A stretch of 64,000 nt of DNA from Pseudomonas viciae (GCF_004786035.1 NZ_CP035088.1:2144001-2208000); one strand, 5' to 3'. Counted from the stretch's first letter, positions 38,096-47,547 are shown. Notes: generated from the letters alone by a model not told the origin. Numbers and translations are program-made.

Positions 38096-38208
38096 AAAAA
38101 AAGACCCGGCAAAAAGCCGGGTCAAAAACCGTGATTAGCCTGATGAGGAGATATTCCAGAAGTCCGACCTAAGGTCTTCTGGCCTATCGACTGATCTCGC
38201 GACCAGCT
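38096..38208 (-). ncRNA. prrF: PrrF iron-responsive small RNA
   Basis: About 113 bases on the minus strand. It begins AGCTGGTCGCGAGATCAG and contains the conserved PrrF core (38129-38150, minus strand: CTCCTCATCAGGCTAATCAC), and ends with a GC hairpin (gacccggc/gccgggtc, 38103-38123) and a T run. PrrF RNAs repress messages for iron-rich proteins when iron is scarce and are functional analogues of RyhB. The promoter and Fur box are directly upstream. A single copy is seen here; P. aeruginosa has two in tandem. Confidence 0.9.
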
Positions 38209-38213
38209 GATGC

Positions 38214-38242
38214 AATAATAATCATTATCATTTGCAAGTCAA
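38214..38242 (-). promoter_or_regulatory. prrF promoter with embedded Fur box
   Basis: Minus strand: -35 TTGACT (38242-38237), a 16-base spacer, -10 TATTAT (38220-38215). The spacer and -10 are covered by an iron-box palindrome (plus strand AATAATAATCATTATCATT, 38214-38232) close to the Fur consensus GATAATGATAATCATTATC. Confidence 0.88.
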
Positions 38243-38314
38243 ATGGTTTTATCGCATCGATTGGAAAATATTTCCTTTCGCCCGCATTCGCGGCGCCATT
38301 CCCCTGTGCTACGC

Positions 38315-38656
38315 CTAGCGAGTAGGGTAGCCATCCAGGGACCGGTCAAGCATCACCTTGACCAGATCAATCATATGCACCACTGAAAATGCCAGGTCCC
38401 GGCTCGAACCATCCAGCCGGTTGGCGGATTCGTGGGCGGTGGCCGCCGCGCAGCGCAGCAGATCACAAGCGTGAACCAGGGCTTCTTCTGAGCTGATGTT
38501 GCGATTTACGTCGAAGAAGCGATGCTCTGCCGGCGCATCCGAAACACCTGGTTTCAAGTAGTAGTCGAGGGCGCGTTGGGCCGCCGGGCAATCCTGCAGC
38601 GAGGGGAACGAGCTGTCGAAAGGGTTGTTGGGCTGATCCTTGTTGGGTGTGTCCAT
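38315..38656 (-). CDS. DUF3077/DUF6124-like small protein
   Basis: 113 residues. The C-terminal 65 residues (SEEALVHACDLLRCAAATAHE, then GSSRDLAFSVVHMIDLVKVML) match the helical domain often annotated DUF3077 or DUF6124 in pseudomonads; the N-terminal 45 are polar and Pro/Asn-rich with RALDYYLKPG. No signal peptide. It is divergent from the XRE/S24 regulator, with an inverted repeat between them, so it may be that regulator's target. Function unknown. Confidence 0.82.
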   Translation of the reverse strand: MDTPNKDQPNNPFDSSFPSLQDCPAAQRALDYYLKPGVSDAPAEHRFFDVNRNISSEEALVHACDLLRCAAATAHESANRLDGSSRDLAFSVVHMIDLVKVMLDRSLDGYPTR

Positions 38657-38709
38657 GGTGTCGAGATTCTCCGTATGGGGGGCTGAAGTCCTGAACCCAG
38701 AATAGTACC

Positions 38710-38728
38710 TATCGTAATTGTGACGATA
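38710..38728. promoter_or_regulatory. inverted repeat, candidate repressor operator
   Basis: TATCGT (38710-38715), 7 bases, ACGATA (38723-38728), between the divergent DUF gene and the XRE/S24 gene. Location suggests autoregulation by the XRE protein; inference only. Confidence 0.5.
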
Positions 38729-38786
38729 ATTTAAATACTACAATTTGTGTTTTGATGGTCGGAGACAGCCACGTATCGTGCCGCAC

Positions 38787-39434
38787 ATGGATAAATGGAT
38801 AGAGTTGGTCAAGGCCAAGATGAAGGAGCTGCGCGTCACGCAAGTGGTGCTCGCAGAACGTTTGGGCATGTCCCAGGGCGGTGTCGGCCATTGGCTGACC
38901 AAGCGCCGGCAGCCCAGTGTCGAAGACATGAATCGGGTCCTGCAGGAGCTGGGGCTGGAGTTTCTGGAAGTGGCGATGGTGATTCGCGAGCCGGATACTT
39001 CGACCGACGAAGGCATGGCCCTGGCGCAGAAGTACAATCCGTACTTCCGTTACCCGGTGAGCGATTGGAGCGAGGTGGGTGAAATCCGCGAAGGCGAGCT
39101 CGCGACCTACGACAAGGCGCGCTATGAGCTGACGGATTACCATGCCCAGGGCGACGCGTTCTGGCTGGTGGTGGTTGGCGATGCGATGACCGCACCGAGC
39201 GGGTTGAGCATTCCCGAGGGGATGTCGATCCTGATCGACCCGGCCATCGAAGCGGTGCCCGGCAAACTGGTGGTCGCGCAACTGCCTGGCAGCAGCGATG
39301 CGACCTTTCGCAAATTGATCGAAGAGAGCGGCCAGCGTTATCTGGTTCCGCTCAATCCGACTTACCCGAAAAACCTGTACACCGAACAATGCCGCATCAT
39401 CGGTGTGGTCGTGCAGGCCACCATCAGGTTCTAA
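38787..39434 (+). CDS. XRE-family repressor with S24 peptidase-like domain lacking the catalytic serine
   Basis: 215 residues from ATG 38787 (MDKWIELVKAKMKELRVTQV); an earlier in-frame ATG at 38745 lies over the operator. N-terminal HTH (residues 3-60: VLAERLGMSQGGVGHWL) and C-terminal LexA/CI-like S24 domain (85-215). At the nucleophile position the family GDSM reads GDAM (Ala133), while the Lys is kept (FRKL, Lys176). Self-cleavage should therefore be blocked. Similar in plan to PrtR/AlpR repressors of Pseudomonas, but no pyocin or prophage genes are adjacent. Confidence 0.88.
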   Translation: MDKWIELVKAKMKELRVTQVVLAERLGMSQGGVGHWLTKRRQPSVEDMNRVLQELGLEFLEVAMVIREPDTSTDEGMALAQKYNPYFRYPVSDWSEVGEIREGELATYDKARYELTDYHAQGDAFWLVVVGDAMTAPSGLSIPEGMSILIDPAIEAVPGKLVVAQLPGSSDATFRKLIEESGQRYLVPLNPTYPKNLYTEQCRIIGVVVQATIRF

Positions 39435-39463
39435 CTGGATCGACCCGGCATACGGGTCGATGC

Positions 39464-41413
39464 CTATTCTTCGAACGCCACCAGTGCGCTGCCTTCGCTG
39501 ACCATTTCACCTTCCTGGCAATACAGCGCCTTGATCACGCCGGCCTTGGGCGCACGAATGCTGTGCTCCATTTTCATCGCTTCCAGCACCACCAGTTGCG
39601 CCCCGGTTTCCACCGTTTGGCCGACGCTCACCAATACCCGGACGATGCTGCCGTTCATGGGGGCGGTCAGGCCGCCTTGATGGCTGTGGCTGGCTTCGGC
39701 AGCGGCCAACGGGTCGTACAGATCGACTCGGTGCAGGTCACCTTCCCATTGCAGATACAGGCTGTCGCCCTGGCGGATGGCCCGATGTCTACGGCGCAGG
39801 CCGTGGTGCTCGATCAGCAGTTGCTCGCCCTTGAACTCCGCGCTACCCGCTGTAACGTCCAGCGTCATCGCGCGATCCTGTCCTTCGCAGCTCAAGTGCA
39901 GGGTGGTTTCCCTTGGCAGTCCCAGGCGCAGCCCGGCGACGTTGGCCCAGGGCGAGTGGGCGTCATCGGCTCGTACACGTGGCGTCAGACTCAAGGCAAA
40001 ACCGTGGGCCGCAGCGCGCCAGAAATCATCATTCAATTCGCCAGGCTCTGGCAGTAATTGCGCCTGATAGCGTGGGATAAATCCAGTGTCCAGCTCCGCC
40101 GCCGCGAAGGCGGGGTGAGCGACGATGCGTCGCAGGAACCCGATATTGGTTTTCAGTCCGCCAATGGCAAATTCGTCGAGCATGCTCAATAGCCGTAACC
40201 GCGCCTGTTCACGGTCCTCGCCCCAGGCGATCAGCTTACCGAGCATCGGGTCGTAGAACGGCGAGATCTCATCACCTTCTTCCACGCCACTGTCGACCCG
40301 CCGCCCCGGCCCTTCGGCTGATTCGCGATACAGCGCCAGGCGTCCGGTGGCCGGCAGGAAATCGTTGGCCGGGTCTTCGGCGTACAGCCGCACTTCGATG
40401 GCGTGGCCGATCAAAGGCACCTCGTCCTGAGTCATCGGCAGCGCTTCGCCACGCGCCACGCGAATCTGCCAGGCCACCAGATCGAGGCCGGTAATGGCTT
40501 CGGTCACCGGGTGTTCGACTTGCAGGCGCGTGTTCATCTCCATGAAGAAAAACTCGCCGCGCGCATCCAGCAAGAATTCCACGGTACCGGCGCCGACATA
40601 ACCGATGGCTTGTGCCGAGCGCACCGCAGCTTCGCCCATGGCTCGTCGCAGTTGCGGACTCAGGCCCGGCGCCGGGGCTTCTTCGACGACCTTCTGGTGC
40701 CGACGCTGAATCGAGCAATCGCGCTCGTTGAGGTACAGGCAGTTGCCGTGCTGATCGGCGAACACCTGGATCTCAACGTGGCGCGGCTTGAGCAGGTATT
40801 TCTCCACCAGCATCCGCGAATCGCCGAATGACGATTGCGCTTCACGCTGGGCCGAGGCAAGGGCTTCGGCCAGCTGGCTGACGTCTTCGACCACTTTCAT
40901 GCCTTTGCCGCCACCACCGGCAGTGGCCTTGAGCAGCACGGGATAACCGATGCGTGCACAGGCGTCGCGGAAGGTGTCGAGGTCTTGGGCTTCGCCGTGA
41001 TAGCCGGGCACCAGGGGCACGCCGGCGGTTTCCATCAAGGCCTTGGCCGCGGACTTGCTGCCCATGGCGTCGATGGCCGAGGCGGGCGGGCCGAGGAAGA
41101 TCAACCCGGCGTTTTCGATGGCGCGGGCGAACCCGGCATTCTCCGACAGAAAGCCATAACCCGGATGGATCGCCTGGGCGCCACTGGCCAGGGCGGCGGC
41201 GATCAGCTTGTCGATTTGCAGGTAGCTGTCGGTGGCCTTGCTGCCGCCCAGGTCGACGCGAATGTCGGCTTCACGGCTGTGGCGCGCATCGCGGTCGGTG
41301 GCGCTGTGCACGGCCACAGTGGTCAGGCCCATGGCTTTGGCGGTGCGCATTACGCGGCAGGCGATTTCACCACGGTTGGCCACCAGCAAAGTAGTGAGGA
41401 CAGGGGCGCTCAT
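39464..41413 (-). CDS. liuD: 3-methylcrotonyl-CoA carboxylase, biotin-containing alpha subunit
   Basis: 649 residues. Biotin carboxylase domain (1-450: LVANRGEIACRVMRTAK, TAGGGGKGM ATP loop, EMNTRLQVEHPVTEA), a linker, and the C-terminal biotinyl domain with EAMKMEHS (biotinylated Lys) near 613. Carboxylates 3-methylcrotonyl-CoA in leucine breakdown together with the beta subunit LiuB. Overlaps liuC by 4 bases. Last gene of the liuABCD operon. Confidence 0.94.
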   Translation of the reverse strand: MSAPVLTTLLVANRGEIACRVMRTAKAMGLTTVAVHSATDRDARHSREADIRVDLGGSKATDSYLQIDKLIAAALASGAQAIHPGYGFLSENAGFARAIENAGLIFLGPPASAIDAMGSKSAAKALMETAGVPLVPGYHGEAQDLDTFRDACARIGYPVLLKATAGGGGKGMKVVEDVSQLAEALASAQREAQSSFGDSRMLVEKYLLKPRHVEIQVFADQHGNCLYLNERDCSIQRRHQKVVEEAPAPGLSPQLRRAMGEAAVRSAQAIGYVGAGTVEFLLDARGEFFFMEMNTRLQVEHPVTEAITGLDLVAWQIRVARGEALPMTQDEVPLIGHAIEVRLYAEDPANDFLPATGRLALYRESAEGPGRRVDSGVEEGDEISPFYDPMLGKLIAWGEDREQARLRLLSMLDEFAIGGLKTNIGFLRRIVAHPAFAAAELDTGFIPRYQAQLLPEPGELNDDFWRAAAHGFALSLTPRVRADDAHSPWANVAGLRLGLPRETTLHLSCEGQDRAMTLDVTAGSAEFKGEQLLIEHHGLRRRHRAIRQGDSLYLQWEGDLHRVDLYDPLAAAEASHSHQGGLTAPMNGSIVRVLVSVGQTVETGAQLVVLEAMKMEHSIRAPKAGVIKALYCQEGEMVSEGSALVAFEE

Positions 41414-42228
41414 CGACGCGGCTCCTTATTATTCGACTCGGCTTGCCAGTTCGGCGCACGTTTTTGCAGGAAGGCTCGTAACCCTTCCTGGCCCTCCGGG
41501 CTGACACGGATGCGGGCGATGGCGTTTTCGGTGTAGCGCCGCAGCGCCGGGGTGAGGGCGCCGTTACCGACTTCGCGCAACAGTTCCTTGCTGGCGCGCA
41601 TGGCCGCCGGGCTGTTGAGCAACAGGTTGTCGATCCATTGCTCGACCTGCTGATCCAGGGTCTCGGCCGGGTGACTTTCCGACAGCAAACCGATTTCTTT
41701 CGCACGTTGCCCGCCGAAGCGTTCAGCGGTCAGGGCGTAACGCCGGGCCGCCCGTTCGCCTATGGCTTGCACCACGAACGGGCTGATCACCGCCGGCGCC
41801 AGGCCAATGCGTACTTCCGACAGGCAGAACTGCGCTTCATCGGCGCCAATGGCCATGTCGCAGGCGCTGATCAGCCCCAGCGCACCCCCAAACGCCGCAC
41901 CTTGGACGACCGCCAACGTAGGGATTTTCAGCTTGGCGAGGTTGTACATCAGCTCCGCCAGTTCCCGGGCGTCGTCGAGGTTGGTGTGATAGTCGAGCTC
42001 GGCCGATTGCTGCATCCAGGCCAGGTCGGCGCCGGCGCTGAAATGTTTGCCACGCCCGCGGATCAGCAGGAAGCGCAGGCTCGGATCGCCGCTGACCTGA
42101 TCCAGGGCGAGGATCAGTTCGCGGATCATTTCAGCGTTGAACGCGTTGTTTTTCGACTCGCGGCTCAGCCATAGGGTGGCGACGCCACGCGGGTCGGTGA
42201 GCAGTTCGAGGGTATTGAAGTTATCCAT
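41410..42228 (-). CDS. liuC: methylglutaconyl-CoA hydratase (crotonase family)
   Basis: 272 residues from ATG 42228 with gggga 6 bases upstream; an in-frame ATG at 42234 has no room for a ribosome site. Crotonase fold: oxyanion loops RGRGKHFSAGADLAWM and VQGAAFGGALGLISACD. Hydrates 3-methylglutaconyl-CoA to HMG-CoA in leucine degradation. Sits between liuB and liuD as in other pseudomonads. Confidence 0.92.
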   Translation of the reverse strand: MDNFNTLELLTDPRGVATLWLSRESKNNAFNAEMIRELILALDQVSGDPSLRFLLIRGRGKHFSAGADLAWMQQSAELDYHTNLDDARELAELMYNLAKLKIPTLAVVQGAAFGGALGLISACDMAIGADEAQFCLSEVRIGLAPAVISPFVVQAIGERAARRYALTAERFGGQRAKEIGLLSESHPAETLDQQVEQWIDNLLLNSPAAMRASKELLREVGNGALTPALRRYTENAIARIRVSPEGQEGLRAFLQKRAPNWQAESNNKEPRR

Positions 42229-42241
42229 GGGCATTCCCCGT

Positions 42242-43849
42242 TTACATCCGGAACACGCCGAAGCGGCTCGGTTCGATGGGCGCGTTCAGTGACGCAGACA
42301 AGGCCAGGCCCAGTACGTCGCGGGTCTGGGCCGGGTCGATGACGCCGTCGTCCCACAGCCGTGCGCTGGAATAGTAGGGGTGACCCTGTTCTTCGTACTG
42401 ATCGAGAATCGGTTGCTTGATCTCAGCCTCCTGGGCAGCGCTGAAAGGATGGCCGCTGCGTTCGGCCTGTTCGCGCTTGACCTGCACCAACACACCTGCC
42501 GCCTGCTCGGCGCCCATCACGCCAATCCGTGCATTCGGCCACATCCACAGGAACCGTGGGTCGTAGGCCCGGCCGCACATGCCATAGTTACCGGCGCCGA
42601 AACTGCCGCCGATGATCACGGTGAATTTCGGCACCTTGGCGCAAGCCACCGCCGTCACCAGCTTCGCGCCGTGCTTGGCGATGCCGCCGGCTTCGTATTT
42701 CTGCCCGACCATGAAGCCGGTGATGTTCTGCAGGAACAGCAGCGCAATACCACGTTGACAGGCCAGTTCGATGAAGTGCGCGCCTTTCTGCGCCGCTTCG
42801 GCAAACAGGATGCCGTTGTTGGCCAGGATCGCGATCGGGTAGCCGTGCAAGTGGGCGAAGCCGCACACCAGCGTCGTGCCGAACAGCGCCTTGAACTCGT
42901 CGAACACCGAACCGTCCACCAGGCGTGCGATCACTTCGCGCACATCGAACGGTTGCTTGGCGTCGGCCGACACCACGCCGTACAGCTCATCGCTCGCATA
43001 CAACGGAGCGATGGGTTGGCGTTGCTGCACGTCACCGAGTTTGCGCCAGTTGAGGTTGGCCACGCTGCGGCGGGCAATGGCAAGGGCGTGTTCATCGCTG
43101 TCGGCGTAGTGGTCGGCGACGCCAGAAATCTTGCAATGCACATCGGCACCGCCCAGGTCTTCGGCACTCACCACTTCGCCGGTGGCGGCTTTCACCAGGG
43201 GTGGGCCGGCGAGAAAAATCGTGGCTTGCTGGCGGACCATGATCGCTTCGTCAGCCATCGCTGGCACGTAGGCGCCACCGGCGGTGCAGGAGCCCATGAC
43301 CACGGCGATCTGCGGGATGCCCTGGGCACTCATGTTGGCCTGGTTGAAGAAGATCCGTCCGAAGTGCTCGCGGTCCGGGAACACTTCGTCCTGGCGCGGC
43401 AGGTTGGCGCCGCCCGAATCCACCAGGTAAATGCAGGGCAGGCGATTCTGCTGGGCGATGGTCTGGGCGCGCAGGTGTTTTTTCACTGTCAGCGGATAGT
43501 AGGAGCCGCCTTTGACCGTCGCGTCGTTGGCGACAATCATGCACTCGACGCCCTCCACGCGGCCGATCCCGGCAATCACCCCAGCCGCTGGCACGTCTTC
43601 GCCATAGACTTCATAGGCCGCCAACGGGCTGATTTCCAGAAACGGTGATCCGGGATCCAGCAGCCGATTGATGCGCTCACGGGGCAGCAGTTTGCCCCGC
43701 GAAGTGTGGCGCTCCTGGGCCTTGGGGCCGCCACCTTGCTGCACTTGTGCGAGCAAGGTGTGCAGGGCCTCGACCTGTTTGAGCATCGCATCGCGGTTGG
43801 CGATGAAATCCGGCGAACGGGGGTTGAGCTGAGTGTGTAGCGTGGCCAT
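42242..43849 (-). CDS. liuB: 3-methylcrotonyl-CoA carboxylase, carboxyltransferase beta subunit
   Basis: 535 residues, full length. Carboxyltransferase signatures: [38 protein letters not shown], and [20 protein letters not shown] near 430. Transfers CO2 from biotin on LiuD to 3-methylcrotonyl-CoA. 11 bases after liuA and 13 before liuC. Firm. Confidence 0.95.
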   Translation of the reverse strand: MATLHTQLNPRSPDFIANRDAMLKQVEALHTLLAQVQQGGGPKAQERHTSRGKLLPRERINRLLDPGSPFLEISPLAAYEVYGEDVPAAGVIAGIGRVEGVECMIVANDATVKGGSYYPLTVKKHLRAQTIAQQNRLPCIYLVDSGGANLPRQDEVFPDREHFGRIFFNQANMSAQGIPQIAVVMGSCTAGGAYVPAMADEAIMVRQQATIFLAGPPLVKAATGEVVSAEDLGGADVHCKISGVADHYADSDEHALAIARRSVANLNWRKLGDVQQRQPIAPLYASDELYGVVSADAKQPFDVREVIARLVDGSVFDEFKALFGTTLVCGFAHLHGYPIAILANNGILFAEAAQKGAHFIELACQRGIALLFLQNITGFMVGQKYEAGGIAKHGAKLVTAVACAKVPKFTVIIGGSFGAGNYGMCGRAYDPRFLWMWPNARIGVMGAEQAAGVLVQVKREQAERSGHPFSAAQEAEIKQPILDQYEEQGHPYYSSARLWDDGVIDPAQTRDVLGLALSASLNAPIEPSRFGVFRM

Positions 43850-43860
43850 GGTCAGCTCCG

Positions 43861-45024
43861 TTAGCGGGTTTCGTTGAACAGTTCGCGGCCGATCAACATC
43901 CGACGAATCTCACTGGTGCCAGCACCGATTTCGTACAGCTTGGCGTCACGCAGCAGACGACCGGCGGGGAATTCATTGATGTAGCCGTTGCCGCCGAGGA
44001 TCTGGATCGCGTCGAGGGCCATTTGCGTGGCGCGTTCGGCGCTGTAGAGGATCACCCCGGCGGCGTCCTTGCGGGTGGTTTCGCCGCGCTCACAAGCCTG
44101 GGCCACCGCATACAGGTAGGCGCGGCTGGCGTTGAGCTGGGTGTACATGTCGGCGACCTTGCCCTGGATCAGCTGGAATTCGCCGATGCTCTGGCCGAAC
44201 TGCTTGCGGTCGTGGATGTACGGCACGATCAGGTCCATGCAGGCCTGCATGATCCCGGTGGGGCCGCCCGAGAGCACCACGCGCTCGTAATCGAGGCCGC
44301 TCATCAGCACTTTCACGCCGCCATTGAGCGCGCCGAGGATGTTCTCTTCCGGCACTTCAACGTCATCGAAAAACAGCTCGCAGGTGTTCGAGCCGCGCAT
44401 TCCGAGCTTGTCGAACTTGTTGCTGCGGCTGAAGCCTTTCCAGTCACGCTCGACGATGAAGGCGGTGATGCCGTGGGGGCCTTTTTCCAGGTCGGTCTTG
44501 GCGTAGATCACGTAGGTGTTGGCGTCGGGACCGTTGGTGATCCAGGTCTTGCTGCCGTTGAGTACGTAATGATCGCCACGCTTGTCGGCGCGCAGCTTCA
44601 TCGAGACCACGTCGGAGCCGGCGTTCGGCTCGCTCATGGCCAGGGCGCCAACGTGTTCGCCGCTGATCAACTTGGGCAGGTATTTGGTCTTCTGCTCATG
44701 ATTGCCGTTGCGGTTGATCTGGTTCACGCAGAGGTTGGAGTGGGCGCCGTAGGAGAGGGCGACCGAAGCCGAGCCGCGGCTGATTTCTTCCATCGCCACC
44801 ACGTGGGCCAGATAGCCCAGGCCGGCACCGCCGTATTCTTCCGCGACCGTAATGCCCAGCAGGCCCATGTCGCCAAACTTGCGCCACAGGTCGGCGGGGA
44901 ACAGGTTGTCGATGTCGATCTGAGCGGCGCGTGGAGCGATCTCTTTGGCGACGAAGGACTGAACCTGGTCGCGCAGCATGTCGATGGTTTCGCCGAGGGC
45001 AAAGTTCAGGGATGGGTAGCTCAT
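43861..45024 (-). CDS. liuA: isovaleryl-CoA dehydrogenase
   Basis: 387 residues of the acyl-CoA dehydrogenase family with [26 protein letters not shown], the catalytic Glu context [13 protein letters not shown], and the isovaleryl-type signature [17 protein letters not shown]. First committed oxidation of the leucine/isovalerate route. First gene of liuABCD; its upstream region carries two LiuR-like operators and faces the acyl-CoA ligase gene. Confidence 0.95.
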   Translation of the reverse strand: MSYPSLNFALGETIDMLRDQVQSFVAKEIAPRAAQIDIDNLFPADLWRKFGDMGLLGITVAEEYGGAGLGYLAHVVAMEEISRGSASVALSYGAHSNLCVNQINRNGNHEQKTKYLPKLISGEHVGALAMSEPNAGSDVVSMKLRADKRGDHYVLNGSKTWITNGPDANTYVIYAKTDLEKGPHGITAFIVERDWKGFSRSNKFDKLGMRGSNTCELFFDDVEVPEENILGALNGGVKVLMSGLDYERVVLSGGPTGIMQACMDLIVPYIHDRKQFGQSIGEFQLIQGKVADMYTQLNASRAYLYAVAQACERGETTRKDAAGVILYSAERATQMALDAIQILGGNGYINEFPAGRLLRDAKLYEIGAGTSEIRRMLIGRELFNETR

Positions 45025-45079
45025 GGGACACCTTTGGCTTTTTTATCGGGTGCGGAGAGCTGAAGAGTGGCTCTCACCT

Positions 45080-45093
45080 TTACGTTAACGTAA
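45080..45093. promoter_or_regulatory. LiuR-like operator 1
   Basis: Perfect palindrome TTACGTTAACGTAA, 56 bases before the liuA start, in the liuA / acyl-CoA ligase divergent region. Confidence 0.82.
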
Positions 45094-45121
45094 GCCTGTG
45101 ACGGATGGCTGTCAATCGCCC

Positions 45122-45137
45122 TTTACGTTAACGTCAA
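45122..45137. promoter_or_regulatory. LiuR-like operator 2
   Basis: TTTACGTTAACGTCAA, near-palindromic and sharing the TACGTTAACGT core with operator 1, 73 bases before the acyl-CoA ligase start. Confidence 0.82.
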
Positions 45138-45209
45138 CTTGAGCCAGAGTAAGTGCGCTCTGCATCAGGTTCACCGCTACACCCACTAATAAAGACAAGA
45201 GGGGGCGTC

Positions 45210-46907
45210 ATGGATCAATCCGGTTCGCATTCGCAATTCAGCTACACCCGTGGCTCCCAGGCCAAGGCGTTGTTGGCGCAAACCATCGGCCAGGCTTTCG
45301 ACCAGACAGTGGCCCGCCATCCGGAGGGCGAGGCGCTGGTGGTTCGCCATCAATCGCTGCGTTACACCTGGCGACAACTGGCCGAAGCCGTCGACCTGCA
45401 TGCCCGAGCCTTGTTGGCATTGGGTTTGAAAGCCGGCGATCGTCTCGGTGTGTGGGCACCCAATTGTGCCCAGTGGTGCATCAGCCAGTTCGCCAGTGCG
45501 AAGATCGGTGTGATCCTGGTCAACATCAACCCGGCCTACCGCACCTCGGAGCTGGAGTACGTGCTCAAACAATCCGGCTGCCAATGGCTGGTGTGCGCCG
45601 GGGCGTTCAAGACGTCGGATTATCACGCCATGCTGCAATCGCTGGCCCCGGAGTTGGTGGAACAATCGATCGGCCAGTTGCAGAGTGAATGTTTGCCGGA
45701 CCTGCGAGGCGTGATCAGCCTCGATCTTCAGCCGCCGCCAGGCTTTCTGCCCTGGTCGCAATTGGCCGCCCTTGGCGCAGCGACTACATCTGAACAACTG
45801 GCCGAGCGCCAGGCCAGCCTGCATTTCGATCAACCGGTGAATATCCAGTACACCTCCGGCACCACCGGTTTTCCCAAGGGCGCGACCCTCAGCCACCGCA
45901 ACATCCTCAATAACGGCTACATGGTCGGCGAAAGCCTGGGCCTGGTCGCCGCCGACCGGCTGGTGATTCCGGTGCCGCTCTACCACTGCTTTGGCATGGT
46001 CATGGGTAACCTGGGCTGCATGACCCATGGCAGCACCATGATCTACCCCAACGATGCCTTCGATCCGTTATTGACGCTAAAGACCGTCGCCGAGGAAAAA
46101 GCCACGGCGCTGTATGGCGTACCCACCATGTTCATCGCCATGCTGGATCAGCCGCAAAGGGGTGAGTTCGACCTGTCCAGCCTGCGCACCGGGATCATGG
46201 CCGGGGCCACGTGCCCGATCGAAGTGATGCGGCGGGTCATCAATGAGATGCACATGGCCGAGGTGCAAATTGCCTACGGCATGACGGAAACCAGTCCGGT
46301 GTCATTGCAGACCGGTCCTGCGGATGAACTGGAGTTGCGCGTCACCACCGTGGGCCGCACCCAGCCGCAACTGGAAAGCAAGATCGTCGATGAGGCTGGC
46401 GAGATCGTTCCCCGTGGCACCATCGGCGAGTTGTGTACCCGCGGTTACAGCGTGATGCTCGGTTACTGGAACAACCCCAAGGGCACCGCCGAGGCCATAG
46501 ACCAGGACAACTGGATGCACACCGGCGACCTGGCGACCATGGATGAGCAGGGCTATGTCCGCATTGTCGGACGCAACAAGGACATGATTATTCGCGGCGG
46601 TGAGAATGTTTACCCGCGTGAGCTGGAAGAGTTCTTCTTCACCCACCCGGCGGTGGCGGACGTGCAAGTGATCGGTATCCCATGCTCGCGCTACGGCGAA
46701 GAAATCGTCGCCTGGATCAAATTCCACCCCGGTCACAGCGCCACCGAGCAGGAGCTGCAAGCCTGGTGCAAGGAGCGTATCGCCCACTTCAAGACGCCGC
46801 GTTATTTCAAGTTCGTCGAAGAATTTCCGATGACCGTCACCGGCAAGATCCAGAAGTTTCGCATGCGCGAAATCAGCATTGAAGAACTGCGCGAAAAGGG
46901 AGACTGA
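45210..46907 (+). CDS. AMP-forming acyl-CoA ligase in the liu region
   Basis: 565 residues from ATG 45210 (agaggggg upstream). ANL-superfamily ligase: AMP loop [19 protein letters not shown] near 213, [13 protein letters not shown] motif, GWxxTGD-like [13 protein letters not shown], and catalytic Lys in [10 protein letters not shown] near the end. Converts a carboxylate to its CoA thioester. Because it is divergent from liuA across two LiuR-type operators, isovalerate or another branched short acid is the likely substrate (inference). Followed by a single REP copy. Confidence 0.9.
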   Translation: MDQSGSHSQFSYTRGSQAKALLAQTIGQAFDQTVARHPEGEALVVRHQSLRYTWRQLAEAVDLHARALLALGLKAGDRLGVWAPNCAQWCISQFASAKIGVILVNINPAYRTSELEYVLKQSGCQWLVCAGAFKTSDYHAMLQSLAPELVEQSIGQLQSECLPDLRGVISLDLQPPPGFLPWSQLAALGAATTSEQLAERQASLHFDQPVNIQYTSGTTGFPKGATLSHRNILNNGYMVGESLGLVAADRLVIPVPLYHCFGMVMGNLGCMTHGSTMIYPNDAFDPLLTLKTVAEEKATALYGVPTMFIAMLDQPQRGEFDLSSLRTGIMAGATCPIEVMRRVINEMHMAEVQIAYGMTETSPVSLQTGPADELELRVTTVGRTQPQLESKIVDEAGEIVPRGTIGELCTRGYSVMLGYWNNPKGTAEAIDQDNWMHTGDLATMDEQGYVRIVGRNKDMIIRGGENVYPRELEEFFFTHPAVADVQVIGIPCSRYGEEIVAWIKFHPGHSATEQELQAWCKERIAHFKTPRYFKFVEEFPMTVTGKIQKFRMREISIEELREKGD

Positions 46908-46919
46908 GCAAAATCCCCT

Positions 46920-46943
46920 GTGGGAGCGGGCTTGCTCGCGAAG
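46920..46943. repeat. single REP copy
   Basis: gtgggagcgggcttgctcgc and flanking bases at 46920-46943 without a nearby inverted partner, after the acyl-CoA ligase. Confidence 0.88.
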
Positions 46944-47022
46944 GCGATGTATCGGCCAAGGTGATATGACTGACACACCGCCTTCATGAAATGTCCCGGA
47001 AAACTTAAACACCAGACAGCAC

Positions 47023-47399
47023 AAAGGGGAGCCGAAGCTCCCCTTTAATTTTGTCGTCGCGTGCTCTTTTTTTATTATTGAGGGGCGGCCTGTTGTTGTT
47101 TTTGGTAGCCGTGACCCTTTACCGCTGTTTTTGGCGACCCCCATCCGGGATCAAGAGCAAACGTATTTTTTTGAGCGCTGATCTGCTTTTTCGCCTGGCG
47201 ATCCAACCGATTCGGGAGCTACCTGAAGGTAGTTTTATTGTTCTCTGCCCGGTTGCGGGTTGCTCCTGAAAGCACCCTGAAAAGCACATCCTCTCCAAAA
47301 AAATCTGTTAGCTGCGTCTCTGCCGTGTTGTTTTTGTTATGTCAGAGTCGTTTCGTCTTGTTTTTATTGGGTTTGCTGCGTTTTTTTATTCTTGTTATG
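47023..47399 (-). ncRNA. crcY: CrcY/CrcZ-family catabolite-repression small RNA
   Basis: About 375 bases on the minus strand, with ends estimated from the promoter and the final hairpin (aaaggggagc/gctcccctt, 47023-47046). It is A-rich and carries six clusters of the AAnAAnAA motif (minus strand; plus-strand TTnTTnTT at about 47072, 47093, 47235, 47328, 47358 and 47386), the sites that titrate Hfq-Crc. It has no convincing ORF. The position next to the HMG-CoA lyase gene agrees with crcY of P. putida as I recall it; CrcX or CrcZ type is the alternative name. Confidence 0.85.
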
Positions 47400-47408
47400 T
47401 CAGAGATA

Positions 47409-47426
47409 TAGCAGGTGGCGTGCCAA
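47409..47426 (-). promoter_or_regulatory. sigma54 (-24/-12) promoter of the Crc RNA
   Basis: Minus strand TTGGCACGCCACCTGCTA, a close match to the -24 GG / -12 GC consensus, about 10 bases before the estimated RNA start. Confidence 0.9.
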
Positions 47427-47444
47427 CTTTTAAAATTATATATA

Positions 47445-47457
47445 AATCAATGAGTTA
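47445..47457. promoter_or_regulatory. IHF-site match upstream of the sigma54 promoter
   Basis: AATCAATGAGTTA on the plus strand fits WATCAANNNNTTR exactly, between the TGTTAC repeats and the -24/-12 promoter, within an A/T-rich tract. Confidence 0.65.
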
Positions 47458-47507
47458 TGTTTTTTGCTGCAAAAGGCAGGCGGGCCATACCTGACAAATT
47501 GTTTCCG

Positions 47508-47547
47508 TGTTACTCGTTTCGCCGCTGTTACAACGCCAGCGGTAACA
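47508..47547. promoter_or_regulatory. TGTTAC repeats, candidate CbrB enhancer
   Basis: TGTTAC at 47508-47513 and 47526-47531 and inverted GTAACA at 47542-47547, about 110-150 bases upstream of the RNA start. This is the expected place and style of an enhancer for the CbrA/CbrB two-component system. Binding is inferred. Confidence 0.7.

Noticed and set aside
37931..38125. Short minus-strand ORF (64 codons, or 44 from an inner ATG) next to prrF
   Set aside because: It begins inside the prrF terminator, lacks a ribosome site, and the region is better explained by regulatory sequence.
38315..39434. Prophage or pyocin remnant around the CI-like regulator
   Set aside because: No integrase, lysis or structural gene nearby; flanks are core metabolic genes.
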